This document shows positions 24,284-32,191 of a stretch of 64,000 nucleotides of DNA, one piece after another (within the stretch, counting starts at the first letter, position 1; each line of letters starts with the position of its first letter). The position numbers and the translations under genes are program-made. Source of the stretch: Castellaniella defragrans (GTDB lineage: Bacteria; Pseudomonadota; Gammaproteobacteria; Burkholderiales; Burkholderiaceae_B); contig NZ_JACHIB010000003.1 of assembly GCF_014203015.1 (NCBI RefSeq), positions 106,586 to 170,585 of the forward strand, given 5' to 3'. The notes under the pieces are model-generated. The model was not told where the DNA came from, did not search any database, and saw nothing but the letters and a program-made list of their open reading frames with translations.

Positions 24284-25567
24284 ATGTGGAACCTGGACGC
24301 CCGTACTCTGCTGATCGTCGAAGCCTTCGTGCTGTTCCTCATGGGCGGGCTGATGCTGCTGGCCGCCCTGCAGGGGCGGCGCGACCGCACGCTGCTGTGG
24401 ATGTCGGGCGCCCTGCTGCTCGGCGGGACGGGCTTCGTGGTCAGCATCGCGCGCGAGCTGCCGGGCTGGCGCGAGCCGGTGATCGTGCTGTCCAACATGC
24501 TGCTGCTCTCGGGCCATGCCTGCGTCTGGGCGGCGCTGCGGGTCTACGTCGGCGGGCGCGCGCACCGGCGGGTGCTGCTGGCCGGGGCGGCGGCGTGGTT
24601 CGTGCTCTGCCAGTGGCCGGGGTTCATGGCCTCGGACGGCCTCCGGCTGCTGGTCTTTTCCCTGCTGTCGATCGTCTACCTGGTGGCGGCCGGCCGGGAA
24701 ATATGGCCCGAACGGCGCCAGGACGCCGGCTCGGTGCTTCCGCTGCTGATCGTGCTGGCCATCCATGGCCTGTTCTATCTCTATCGCGTGGTGACGGTTG
24801 CGCACATACCGGGCGTGACCTGGCTGCTGTGGCCGGATTTCACCGTCACCATCCTGGAAGGCATCCTGTTCTGCGTCAGTCTGTCCTTCGGCGTCCTCAT
24901 CCTGGTGCGCGCGCGGGCGGAGCGCCAGTACCGCCATGCTGCCCTGCACGACACGCTGACCCGGCTGGCCAATCGGCGCGCCCTGTTCGAGCAGGGCGCT
25001 GCGGCCCTGGCGCTGGCGCGCGAGGAAGGCCGCGACATGGCCCTGCTGATGTGCGATCTCGACTGGTTCAAGCGCATCAATGACGAGCATGGCCACGAGG
25101 CGGGCGACCGGGTGCTGGCCCTGTTCGCCGATGTCCTGCGCGCCCGCGTGCGCCAGGGCGACCTGTGCGCCCGCATCGGGGGCGAGGAATTCGTGGTGCT
25201 GGCCGCGGACCTGGGGCCTCTGAGCGCCCTGGACATGGCCGACCGGATCCGCCGCAGCCTGGCGGGGCAGGCCGCCGGGGCGCCCGGGCGCCTGAGCGTG
25301 AGCATCGGCATCGCCTGCGCATCGGCCGACGGCCATGACCTGGACCACCTGCTGGCCTGCGCCGACCGGGCGCTGTACGAGGCCAAGGCCGCGGGCCGGG
25401 ATTGCGTCCGCCTGTCGTCGGACCGCCGCCGGCCCGGCCGTCCGGCCGCCATGGCGCGGGAACGGGGTGAGGACGCCGCCGGGGATGCCGCGGCCGGGGC
25501 GGGCGCCTCAGCCGCCGTAGCCGGGGGCGGCGGGGGGCGTGCGGGCCAGCATCCAGTCGATGCCTGA
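24284..25567 (+). CDS. Membrane diguanylate cyclase (GGDEF)
   Basis: Protein of 427 aa predicted to make cyclic di-GMP from two GTP. Six hydrophobic segments fill residues 8-200, with no recognised periplasmic sensor. The GGDEF domain covers about 220-385: DTLTRLANRRALF, DLDWFKRINDEHGHEAGD and the intact active-site loop RIGGEEFVVLAA. No RxxD inhibitory site stands just before the motif. The last 45 residues are Ala/Gly/Arg rich, and the gene's final 60 bp overlap the convergent ung gene. Regulation is not evident from the sequence. Confidence 0.9.
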   Translation: MWNLDARTLLIVEAFVLFLMGGLMLLAALQGRRDRTLLWMSGALLLGGTGFVVSIARELPGWREPVIVLSNMLLLSGHACVWAALRVYVGGRAHRRVLLAGAAAWFVLCQWPGFMASDGLRLLVFSLLSIVYLVAAGREIWPERRQDAGSVLPLLIVLAIHGLFYLYRVVTVAHIPGVTWLLWPDFTVTILEGILFCVSLSFGVLILVRARAERQYRHAALHDTLTRLANRRALFEQGAAALALAREEGRDMALLMCDLDWFKRINDEHGHEAGDRVLALFADVLRARVRQGDLCARIGGEEFVVLAADLGPLSALDMADRIRRSLAGQAAGAPGRLSVSIGIACASADGHDLDHLLACADRALYEAKAAGRDCVRLSSDRRRPGRPAAMARERGEDAAGDAAAGAGASAAVAGGGGGRAGQHPVDA

Positions 25568-26290
25568 TTCCCCGTGCGCCTGCAGCCAGTCGTTGGCCTG
25601 GCGGAAATGGCAGCAGCCGATGAAGGGGCGCGGCGGGCGCTGGGCCGACAGGGGCGAGGGGTGGTTGGCCATCAGCACTTCGACCGGGCCGGCCGGGGGC
25701 TGCATGTCCAGCAGCGCGCGCCGCGCCTGCGCGTGCGAGCCCCACAGCAGCAGGACCTTGGGGCGGGCCTCGCGCAGCACCCGCATGATGAGGGCGTCGG
25801 TGATGTGCTCCCAGCCCTTCTTGGCGTGGGACGCGGGCTGGTGGGCCTCGACGGTGAGCGAGGTGTTCAAGAGCAGCACGCCCTGGCGCGCCCAGCGCAC
25901 CAGGCTGTTGCGCGGCGGCTGTTCCGGCTCGCCGTATTCCAGGGCGAGTTCCCTGAACATGTTGCGCAGGCTGGGCGGCGTCGGGCAGAAGTCCGGCACG
26001 GAGAACGCCAGGCCCTGGGCCTGGTTCGGCCCGTGGTAGGGGTCCTGGCCGACGATCACCACCTGGACCGCGTCCGGCGGGATCTCGGTCAGGGCGCGGA
26101 AGGGCCGCAGGGGGAAGATGCACGCGCCCGCGGCCAGCCGTTCGGCCAGCATCGCGTCGAGCCGGTCCAGGATGCCTTGCAGGTGCGGGGCCTCCAGTGC
26201 GGATTTCCAGGGGGGCGGCAGGGTGTCGATCTGGGCGCGCAGGGAACCGTGGAACGCGTTGAGCACTTCGGTGTCGGACGGGGGGAGCAT
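25508..26290 (-). CDS. ung: Uracil-DNA glycosylase
   Basis: Family 1 uracil-DNA glycosylase of 260 aa that excises uracil from DNA to start base-excision repair. The water-activating loop GQDPYHGPNQAQGLAFSV is at about residue 80, SLRNMFRELA at about 107, GVLLLNTSLTV at about 138 and the DNA-intercalating HPSPLSA loop at about 209. The size is normal. The 3' end overlaps the diguanylate cyclase gene by 60 bp; the C-terminal PPAAPGYGG is outside the catalytic fold. Confidence 0.95.
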   Translation of the reverse strand: MLPPSDTEVLNAFHGSLRAQIDTLPPPWKSALEAPHLQGILDRLDAMLAERLAAGACIFPLRPFRALTEIPPDAVQVVIVGQDPYHGPNQAQGLAFSVPDFCPTPPSLRNMFRELALEYGEPEQPPRNSLVRWARQGVLLLNTSLTVEAHQPASHAKKGWEHITDALIMRVLREARPKVLLLWGSHAQARRALLDMQPPAGPVEVLMANHPSPLSAQRPPRPFIGCCHFRQANDWLQAHGESGIDWMLARTPPAAPGYGG

Positions 26291-26369
26291 GGCGGTCTTT
26301 TATCGGAATCGGGAGTTCGGGAAAAGGGAATGGGCGCCGGGCGCCCCGGCGGGCCGGGTGCGTCCCTGA

Positions 26370-27773
26370 TCAGCGCGGACAGGTCCTGATCAGTGTAGCC
26401 AGACGGTCGGGCAGGCGGGGATCGTCCATCTGCGACACGTTGAAACGCATCATGGCGCCCGCCGCCTGCGCCTGGCTGAAGACGTTGCCGGGCGCCAGCA
26501 TCAGGCCCTGCTGCAGGCCCGCCTGCGCCAGGCGCGCGCCGTCGATGCCGTCGGGCAGCCGGCACCACAGGAACATGCCGTCCTCGGGCTCGTGCCAAGG
26601 CCGCAGGCCCAGGGCGCCCAACAGGCGGATGGCGCGCGGCATGGCCAGGGCCAGGCGCTGGCGCAGCAGCCGCGTGTGCTGCTGCCAGGCGCCGTCGCGC
26701 AGCAGCCGGGCGATGACCGCCTGGGTCAGGCCGGCGCCGGAGAATGTCGTCGCGGTGCGCAGGTCGGCCAGCGCGTCGAGCCAGTCCTCGCGCGCGATCA
26801 GATAGCCGCAGCGCAGGCTGGCGGACAGGGTCTTGGAAAAGCTGCCGACCTGCGCGACCCGGTCGCGGCTGTCGTCGGCCGCCAGCCGGGCGGCGGGCCG
26901 GGACTCGAAGTCGCCGAAGATGTCGTCCTCGATCAGGATCAGGTCGTGGTCGTGCGCCAGCGCCCGGATGCGCCGCGCCTTGGCGGCCGACAGCCGCGCG
27001 CCCGTCGGGTTGTGCGGCCCGGCGTTGCTGAGGTAGAGGCGCGGGCGGTGTTCCCGCAGGGCGGCCTCGAAGCGGTCCATGTCCGGACCGTCGGGCGTGT
27101 GGGGCACGCCGACGATGCGGGCGCGGTGCGCGCGCAGCAGCGCCAGGAAGTTGAAATAGCAGGGGTCGTCCACCAGGACGGCATCGCCCGGCTCGATCAG
27201 GAAGCGGCACAGCAGATCCACGGCCTGGGTTCCGGAATCGGTCAGCAGGATGTGGCGGGGATCGACCGCGAGGCCGCGCGTGCCCAGGTGGCGGGCGATC
27301 TGGGTGCGCAGCGCCGGCAGGCCCAGGGCGGGGGCGTAGTCCGTCAGCGGGGCGGCGGGATCGCGCGCCACCTGGCGCAGGGCGCGGCGGATGGCGTCCC
27401 GGGGCATCCAGTCGTCGGGCAGCCAGCCGCAGCCGGGCTTCAGGGCCTGGGCGCCGAGGTCCAGCGACTGGCGCGAGACCCACAGGGGATCGATCTGGCG
27501 GTCCAGGCGCGGACCGATCTCCGCCAGCGCCAGCGGGGCCAGGGGCCCGGCGACGTAGAAGCCGGCGCCGGGGCGCGCACGGATGGCGCCTTCGGCCGCC
27601 AGCCGGTCGTAGGCCTCGACGACGGTGGACTTGGAGACGCCGTGCTGCTGCGCCATGGCCCGCAGGGAGGGCAGGCGTGCGCCGGGCGGCCATTCGCGGG
27701 CCGCGATGCGCTGGCGCACGAAGCGCATGATGCCGGCGGTGCGGCCTGGAGCAGGGGAGAGCGGGATGTCCAT
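26370..27773 (-). CDS. MocR-family regulator (GntR HTH fused to PLP aminotransferase fold)
   Basis: Regulator of 467 aa from ATG 27773 (MDIPLSPAPGRTAG). Residues 10-75 are a GntR-type winged HTH (PPGARLPSLRAMAQQHGVSKSTVVEAYDRL). Residues 110-460 have a fold-type I aminotransferase pattern: YAPALGLPALR, SNAGPHNPTGARLS, ILIEDDIFGDFES and VGSFSKTLSASLRCGYLI with the PLP-binding Lys. Such proteins sense an amino compound via PLP and usually control the adjacent divergent gene. Here that is the EamA exporter, with an operator palindrome between them (27827-27861). Confidence 0.9.
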   Translation of the reverse strand: MDIPLSPAPGRTAGIMRFVRQRIAAREWPPGARLPSLRAMAQQHGVSKSTVVEAYDRLAAEGAIRARPGAGFYVAGPLAPLALAEIGPRLDRQIDPLWVSRQSLDLGAQALKPGCGWLPDDWMPRDAIRRALRQVARDPAAPLTDYAPALGLPALRTQIARHLGTRGLAVDPRHILLTDSGTQAVDLLCRFLIEPGDAVLVDDPCYFNFLALLRAHRARIVGVPHTPDGPDMDRFEAALREHRPRLYLSNAGPHNPTGARLSAAKARRIRALAHDHDLILIEDDIFGDFESRPAARLAADDSRDRVAQVGSFSKTLSASLRCGYLIAREDWLDALADLRTATTFSGAGLTQAVIARLLRDGAWQQHTRLLRQRLALAMPRAIRLLGALGLRPWHEPEDGMFLWCRLPDGIDGARLAQAGLQQGLMLAPGNVFSQAQAAGAMMRFNVSQMDDPRLPDRLATLIRTCPR

Positions 27774-27826
27774 GGGCGGCGGCCATGCCCGGGCCGGGGG
27801 GCGCAGGATGGGCGGGGGGATCCGAT

Positions 27827-27861
27827 CAGTACAGTTCATCGATACTGTACTGCACTGTATC
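27827..27861. promoter_or_regulatory. MocR operator: palindrome plus a third half-site
   Basis: CAGTACAGT (27827-27835) and ACTGTACTG (27844-27852) are a perfect inverted repeat with an 8-bp spacer. A further ACTGTATC (27854-27861) repeats the right arm in direct orientation 10 bp later, one helical turn. It lies between the MocR gene and the EamA gene. Confidence 0.65.
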
Positions 27862-27931
27862 TGGATTCCGTCCTGGCGGCAAGGCAAGCTGGAGTCCTCG
27901 CCCACCTCCCGTACAGAAAAAAGGAACACGG

Positions 27932-28903
27932 ATGAACACCACCACGCGCGGCTGGATCAACGGCATGATCGGGGTCGCGATCTTCAGCGGTTCGCTGCCG
28001 GCGACGCGGCTGGCCGTCCTGGGGCTCGATCCCCTCTTCGTCACGGCGGCGCGCGCCGCCCTGGCCGGCCTGCTGGCCCTGGCCGCGCTGGCCTTCACGC
28101 GCAGCCCCCGGCCCGGGCGCGCCGACCTGCGCACCCTGCTGCTGGTGGCCTTCGGCGTGGTGCTCGGCTTTCCCCTCTTTTCCGCCCTGGCCCTGCGCAC
28201 CATCACCTCGGCGCATTCCCTGGTCTTCATCGGCCTGCTGCCGCTGGCGACGGCGATCTTCGGCACCTGGCTGGGCGGCGAGCGGCCGTCCCGCGCCTTC
28301 TGGGCGTTCGCCATCCTGGGCGCGGCCTCGGTGGCCGGCTTCGCGCTCAGCCGGGACGGCTCCGGCTCGCTGGGCGCCGATGCCCTGATGATGGTCGCCA
28401 TCGTCACCTGCGGCTACGGCTACGCCGAAGGCGGGCGCCTGTCGCGCCGGCTGGGCGGCTGGCAGGTCATCTGCTGGGTGCTGGTGCTGTCGCTGCCGCT
28501 CAGCCTGCCCCTGTCCGTGGTCCTGCGTCCGGCCGTGTGGACCGGCATCCCCGCTTCCGCCTGGGGCGGCCTGGCCTATGTGGCGGTCTTCAGCATGCTG
28601 GTGGGCTTTATCTTCTGGTACCGGGGGCTGGCCCTGGGCGGCATCGCCGCCGTCGGCCAGCTGCAGCTGCTGCAGCCCTTCATGGGCCTGATGCTGGCCG
28701 CCTGGCTGCTGGGCGAGCCCGTCACGCCGGTCATGCTGGCGGTCACCGCCTTCGTCGTGGCCTGCGTGGCGGGGGCGAAATACACGGCAACGGCGCCGGC
28801 GCTGGATGAGACAGGACGTGAAATAGCCCCTGCGGGCTATTTCACGCCTGACGAATCCGAGCCGCTTGCAAGCGGCGAGGTGGGGAGATGCCCCAATCCT
28901 TGA
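27932..28903 (+). CDS. EamA/DMT-family exporter
   Basis: Inner-membrane transporter of 323 aa with ten hydrophobic segments in two EamA repeats (about 8-140 and 150-285), starting at ATG 27932 after AAGGAA. Conserved points are SGSLPATRLAVLGLDPLF near the N-terminus and LQLLQPFMGLMLAAWLLGEPV at the end of the second repeat. It is divergent from the MocR gene, which probably controls it; the substrate is likely an amino acid or related metabolite. The last 33 or so residues (DETGREIAPAGYF to the end) are encoded by a copy of the dispersed two-hairpin element and extend past the normal family end. Confidence 0.88.
   Translation: MNTTTRGWINGMIGVAIFSGSLPATRLAVLGLDPLFVTAARAALAGLLALAALAFTRSPRPGRADLRTLLLVAFGVVLGFPLFSALALRTITSAHSLVFIGLLPLATAIFGTWLGGERPSRAFWAFAILGAASVAGFALSRDGSGSLGADALMMVAIVTCGYGYAEGGRLSRRLGGWQVICWVLVLSLPLSLPLSVVLRPAVWTGIPASAWGGLAYVAVFSMLVGFIFWYRGLALGGIAAVGQLQLLQPFMGLMLAAWLLGEPVTPVMLAVTAFVVACVAGAKYTATAPALDETGREIAPAGYFTPDESEPLASGEVGRCPNP
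28804..28899 (+). repeat. Two-hairpin dispersed element, copy 2 (eamA 3' end)
   Basis: GGATGAG box at 28804. Stem 1 is a perfect 12-bp GTGAAATAGCCC / GGGCTATTTCAC (28818-28829, 28834-28845) with loop CTGC. Linker GCCTGACGAATCCGA. Stem 2 GCCGC/GCGGC (28861-28865, 28872-28876) around TTGCAA, then tail GAGGTGGGGAGATGCCCC. A partial copy of linker and GC block follows at 28911-28932. It may also end transcription between the convergent eamA and ABC genes. Confidence 0.85.
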
Positions 28904-28935
28904 CGACTCACGCCTGACGAATCCGCGCGGCCGCC

Positions 28936-29687
<752 letters not shown>

Positions 29688-29691
<4 letters not shown>

Positions 29692-30368
29692 CGCTGCCCC
29701 TCGGTGAAGACGGCGTGCTGGCCGAAATGGCGTTCCAGGCGGGTCTGCGCGGCCGACAGGAAGGAGCAGAGCACCAGATAGATCAGGGCCGCCTCGACGT
29801 ACAGGATCAGCGGCTCGTAGGTGACGGAGGCGATGCGCTGGGCCGCCTGGAAGATCTCCGGCACGGTGATCACGGCGGCCAGCGAGGTGTCCTTCACCAG
29901 GGCGATGAAGGAATTGGCCAGCGGCGGCACGGCCACGCGCGCCGCCTGGGGCAGCACCGTGCGCCGCAGCGCCTGCGCGCGCGTCATGCTGAGCGAATAC
30001 GCGGCGTCCCATTGCCCCTTGGGGATGGCCTCGATGGCGCTGCGGATGACCTCGGCGTTGTAGGCGCCCACGTTGAGCGAAAAGCCGATCAGGGCGGCCG
30101 GCAGCGGATCCAGCACGAAGCCGACGCTGGGCAGGCCGTAGAAGATCACGAACAGCTGCACCAGCAGCGGCGTGCCGCGGATCAGCCAGACGTAGAACCG
30201 CACCAGCGCCACCAGCGGCGGCGGCCCGAACAGCCGCGCGATCGCGCTCAGAAAGGCCAGCAGCAGCCCGGCCGCGAAGGACAGGAGCGCGAGCGGCACG
30301 GTGAACCGGATCCCCCCGACCAGCAGCGGCCAGAGGGAGTCCGTCATCAGGCGCAGCCAGTCGGGCAT
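29688..30368 (-). CDS. Amino-acid (cystine-type) ABC transporter, permease subunit
   Basis: Inner-membrane permease of 226 aa of the HisMQ/TcyL type, with five hydrophobic segments. The ATPase-coupling EAA loop is visible as AIEAIPKGQWDAAYSLSMTRAQALRRTVLPQA written in two parts at about residues 103-135. VRFYVWLIRGTPLLVQLFVIF at about 50-70 is the other family mark. It lies 67 bp downstream of the binding-protein gene and is coupled to the ATPase gene by an ATGA overlap. Confidence 0.92.
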
Positions 30369-30435
30369 CGGGGCTCCTGCGTGTCGTGTCGCGGGCGCGC
30401 GGGGCGGGCCTGCCTGCTTGCTTGCTTGACCGGGC

Positions 30436-31236
30436 CTACTTGAGCTTGGCGGACAGGTCCGCGCCGAAATAGCGTTCGGAGATCTGCTTGTAGGTGCCGT
30501 CGTCGCGCAGGCCGTCCAGCGCCTTGTCGATGGCGGCCTTCAGGGCCGGCTGGTTCTTGCGCATCAGCACGCCGGACTGGCCGAACTCGGCGCTGTCGTC
30601 GGTGGCGACGACCTTGACCTTGGCCTTGGGCTGCTGGTGCTTGAAGTCCAGGAAGGACAGCTCGTCGTTGACGGTCGCGTCCACGCGGCCCGAGGTCAGC
30701 AGGGCGATGGCGTCGTTGAAGCCTTGCACCGGCACCACTTCCGCGCCGCTGCGCTGGGCGAGCTTGCCGAAGTTGCTGGTGATGGTGTTGGCCGAGCGCT
30801 TGCCCTTCAGGTCGGAGAAGGCGTGGATCGTGTCGTTGTCCTCGCGCACGATCAGCGCCGCGGCCGAGGCGATGTAGGGCTTGGAGAAGTCGAACTTGGC
30901 CTGCCGCTCGGGACTGATGCCGACCTGGTTGATGACCACGTCGTAGCGGTTGACGTCCAGCCCGGCGATCAGGCCGTCCCATTTGCCTTCCACGAACTGC
31001 GCCTTGACGCCCAACCGCTGGGCGATGGCGCGGCCGATGTCCACGTCGAAGCCGACCAGGCGGTTGTCCTTGGCGTCGTGGTAGGAGAACGGCGCATAGG
31101 TGCCTTCGGTGCCGATGCGCAGGACGCCGGCCTTCTGGATGGCGGCGAGGTCGTCCGTGGCCGCGTGGGCGGCCGGCGCGGCGGCCAGCAGGGGGAGCAG
31201 GGAGGCGAACAGCAGGGCGGAGAGTTTTTTCTTCAT
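30436..31236 (-). CDS. Periplasmic amino-acid (cystine-type) binding protein
   Basis: Solute-binding protein of 266 aa from ATG 31236, with a signal peptide MKKKLSALLFASLLPLLAA ending AHA-AT at about residue 25. The mature part is the cluster 3 fold: GVLRIGTEGTYAPFSYHD, GFDVDIGRAIAQRLG, WDGLIAGLDVNRYDVVINQV and KFDFSKPYI. The closest pattern I recognise is TcyJ/FliY, the cystine-binding protein, but the ligand is inferred. An in-frame ATG 12 codons upstream is less likely because it would bury the signal peptide. Confidence 0.88.
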   Translation of the reverse strand: MKKKLSALLFASLLPLLAAAPAAHAATDDLAAIQKAGVLRIGTEGTYAPFSYHDAKDNRLVGFDVDIGRAIAQRLGVKAQFVEGKWDGLIAGLDVNRYDVVINQVGISPERQAKFDFSKPYIASAAALIVREDNDTIHAFSDLKGKRSANTITSNFGKLAQRSGAEVVPVQGFNDAIALLTSGRVDATVNDELSFLDFKHQQPKAKVKVVATDDSAEFGQSGVLMRKNQPALKAAIDKALDGLRDDGTYKQISERYFGADLSAKLK

Positions 31237-31605
31237 GATGGCCGGAGAGGGATCCATCGATTCCATGAGCACGATGGGAATCAGTGGAGCTAGTTATATG
31301 AATGCCGCGTCTTATGGGTTTTCATTCTAATGAGATGTCCTTCAAGCCGCAAAGGTTTTCGGACTATCTGCATATCGCTCATGGAAATATGGATGTGCCC
31401 CCCTGGGCTTTCCCCATGCCTCCCATGATCCGCCCATGATCTCCGCCGATGATCCTCCCATGAGCCGCCCATGAGCCGGCCCTGCGTCCCCCGCCGGGTC
31501 CGCCCCGCGCCGGACGGCCCGGAACGCGCCCGGGGACGCCCGCCGCCGACGCGCGGCTTGACCGGCGTCAACAGGAGCGCGGGGCGCGCCGCATAGAATG
31601 CTTGC
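31237..31605. other. Intergenic region with AT-rich promoter and short repeats
   Basis: No gene. The first 130 bp (31260-31390) are the most AT-rich stretch nearby and should hold the promoter of the ABC operon on the minus strand; I see no convincing operator. At about 31396-31480, CCCATGA-type units separated by CCGC spacers recur five or so times. The rest is ordinary GC-rich spacer. Confidence 0.6.
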
Positions 31606-32016
31606 ATGCGACATGCGGGCAAGCGTACACGCGGATGCGCCGTCATCCACTGGCTGCTGATCCTGGGGCTCTGGCTCCAGGTGATCGGGCCGGTATTCGC
31701 CGGCGTACCGCCGTCCGATCCCCTGCGCGGCGTGCAGATCGTGGCCTGCACGCCGGCCGGCATGGTGATCATGGACCTGGACTCCGGATCGGACGATCCG
31801 GACGGTTCGGGCACGCCGCGCATGCTGCGCACCGGCCATTGCCCGCTGTGCGCCACCCATCCCGCCCCTCCGGCGGCCGCCCTGGCCGGCACCCCCGTGC
31901 CGGCCGCGCCCTGGGTCCAGCCCGCGGCTGGGTTCGACGAAGCTCCCTGCGCCGCGCGGATCGCCGGCACCTGGGAATGGCCGCCCGCGCGCTGCCCCCC
32001 GTCTCGTTCATGCTGA
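31606..32016 (+). CDS. DUF2946 family protein (copper-associated)
   Basis: Small protein of 136 aa with an N-terminal hydrophobic segment (HWLLILGLWLQVIGPVFA) serving as signal or anchor, and a central HCPLCATHP motif (about residue 84) typical of DUF2946. The Cys pair and His suggest metal binding in the periplasm. The family is found beside TonB copper receptors and copper-handling genes, and here it precedes such a receptor by 175 bp on the same strand. Function is not proven; a role in copper acquisition is inferred from context. Confidence 0.78.
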   Translation: MRHAGKRTRGCAVIHWLLILGLWLQVIGPVFAGVPPSDPLRGVQIVACTPAGMVIMDLDSGSDDPDGSGTPRMLRTGHCPLCATHPAPPAAALAGTPVPAAPWVQPAAGFDEAPCAARIAGTWEWPPARCPPSRSC

Positions 32017-32026
32017 AACCCTGATT

Positions 32027-32105
32027 TTTTGCCGCCGGGCCGCCCCAAGGCAAAACGGCCCCCTCGGGGGGCAGCAAGCCGAAGGCGTGGCGTGGTGGGG
32101 GCATT
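32027..32105. repeat. Double-hairpin spacer, Burkholderiales-type intergenic repeat
   Basis: TTTTGCC (32027-32033) pairs with GGCAAAA (32049-32055); immediately after, GCCCCC (32058-32063) pairs with GGGGGC around TC. The downstream GCAGCAAGCC...GCGTGGTGGGGGC resembles a GC-rich intergenic repeat I recall from many Burkholderiales genomes. It lies between the DUF2946 and copper-receptor genes and could end or attenuate transcription. Confidence 0.55.
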
Positions 32106-32191
32106 CTCTTGTTTCGGGGCCGCCCCGGCCTGCTGCATCGGCCGTGGGCGGCCCTGGATGTCTTTCAGCTTTTTCGCCTATCGAGACTCTG

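Noticed and set aside
31237..31390. CysB-type activator site for the cystine-like ABC operon
   Set aside because: The region is AT-rich with suggestive TTATA/ATAAG stretches, but no spacing convincingly fits CysB sites.
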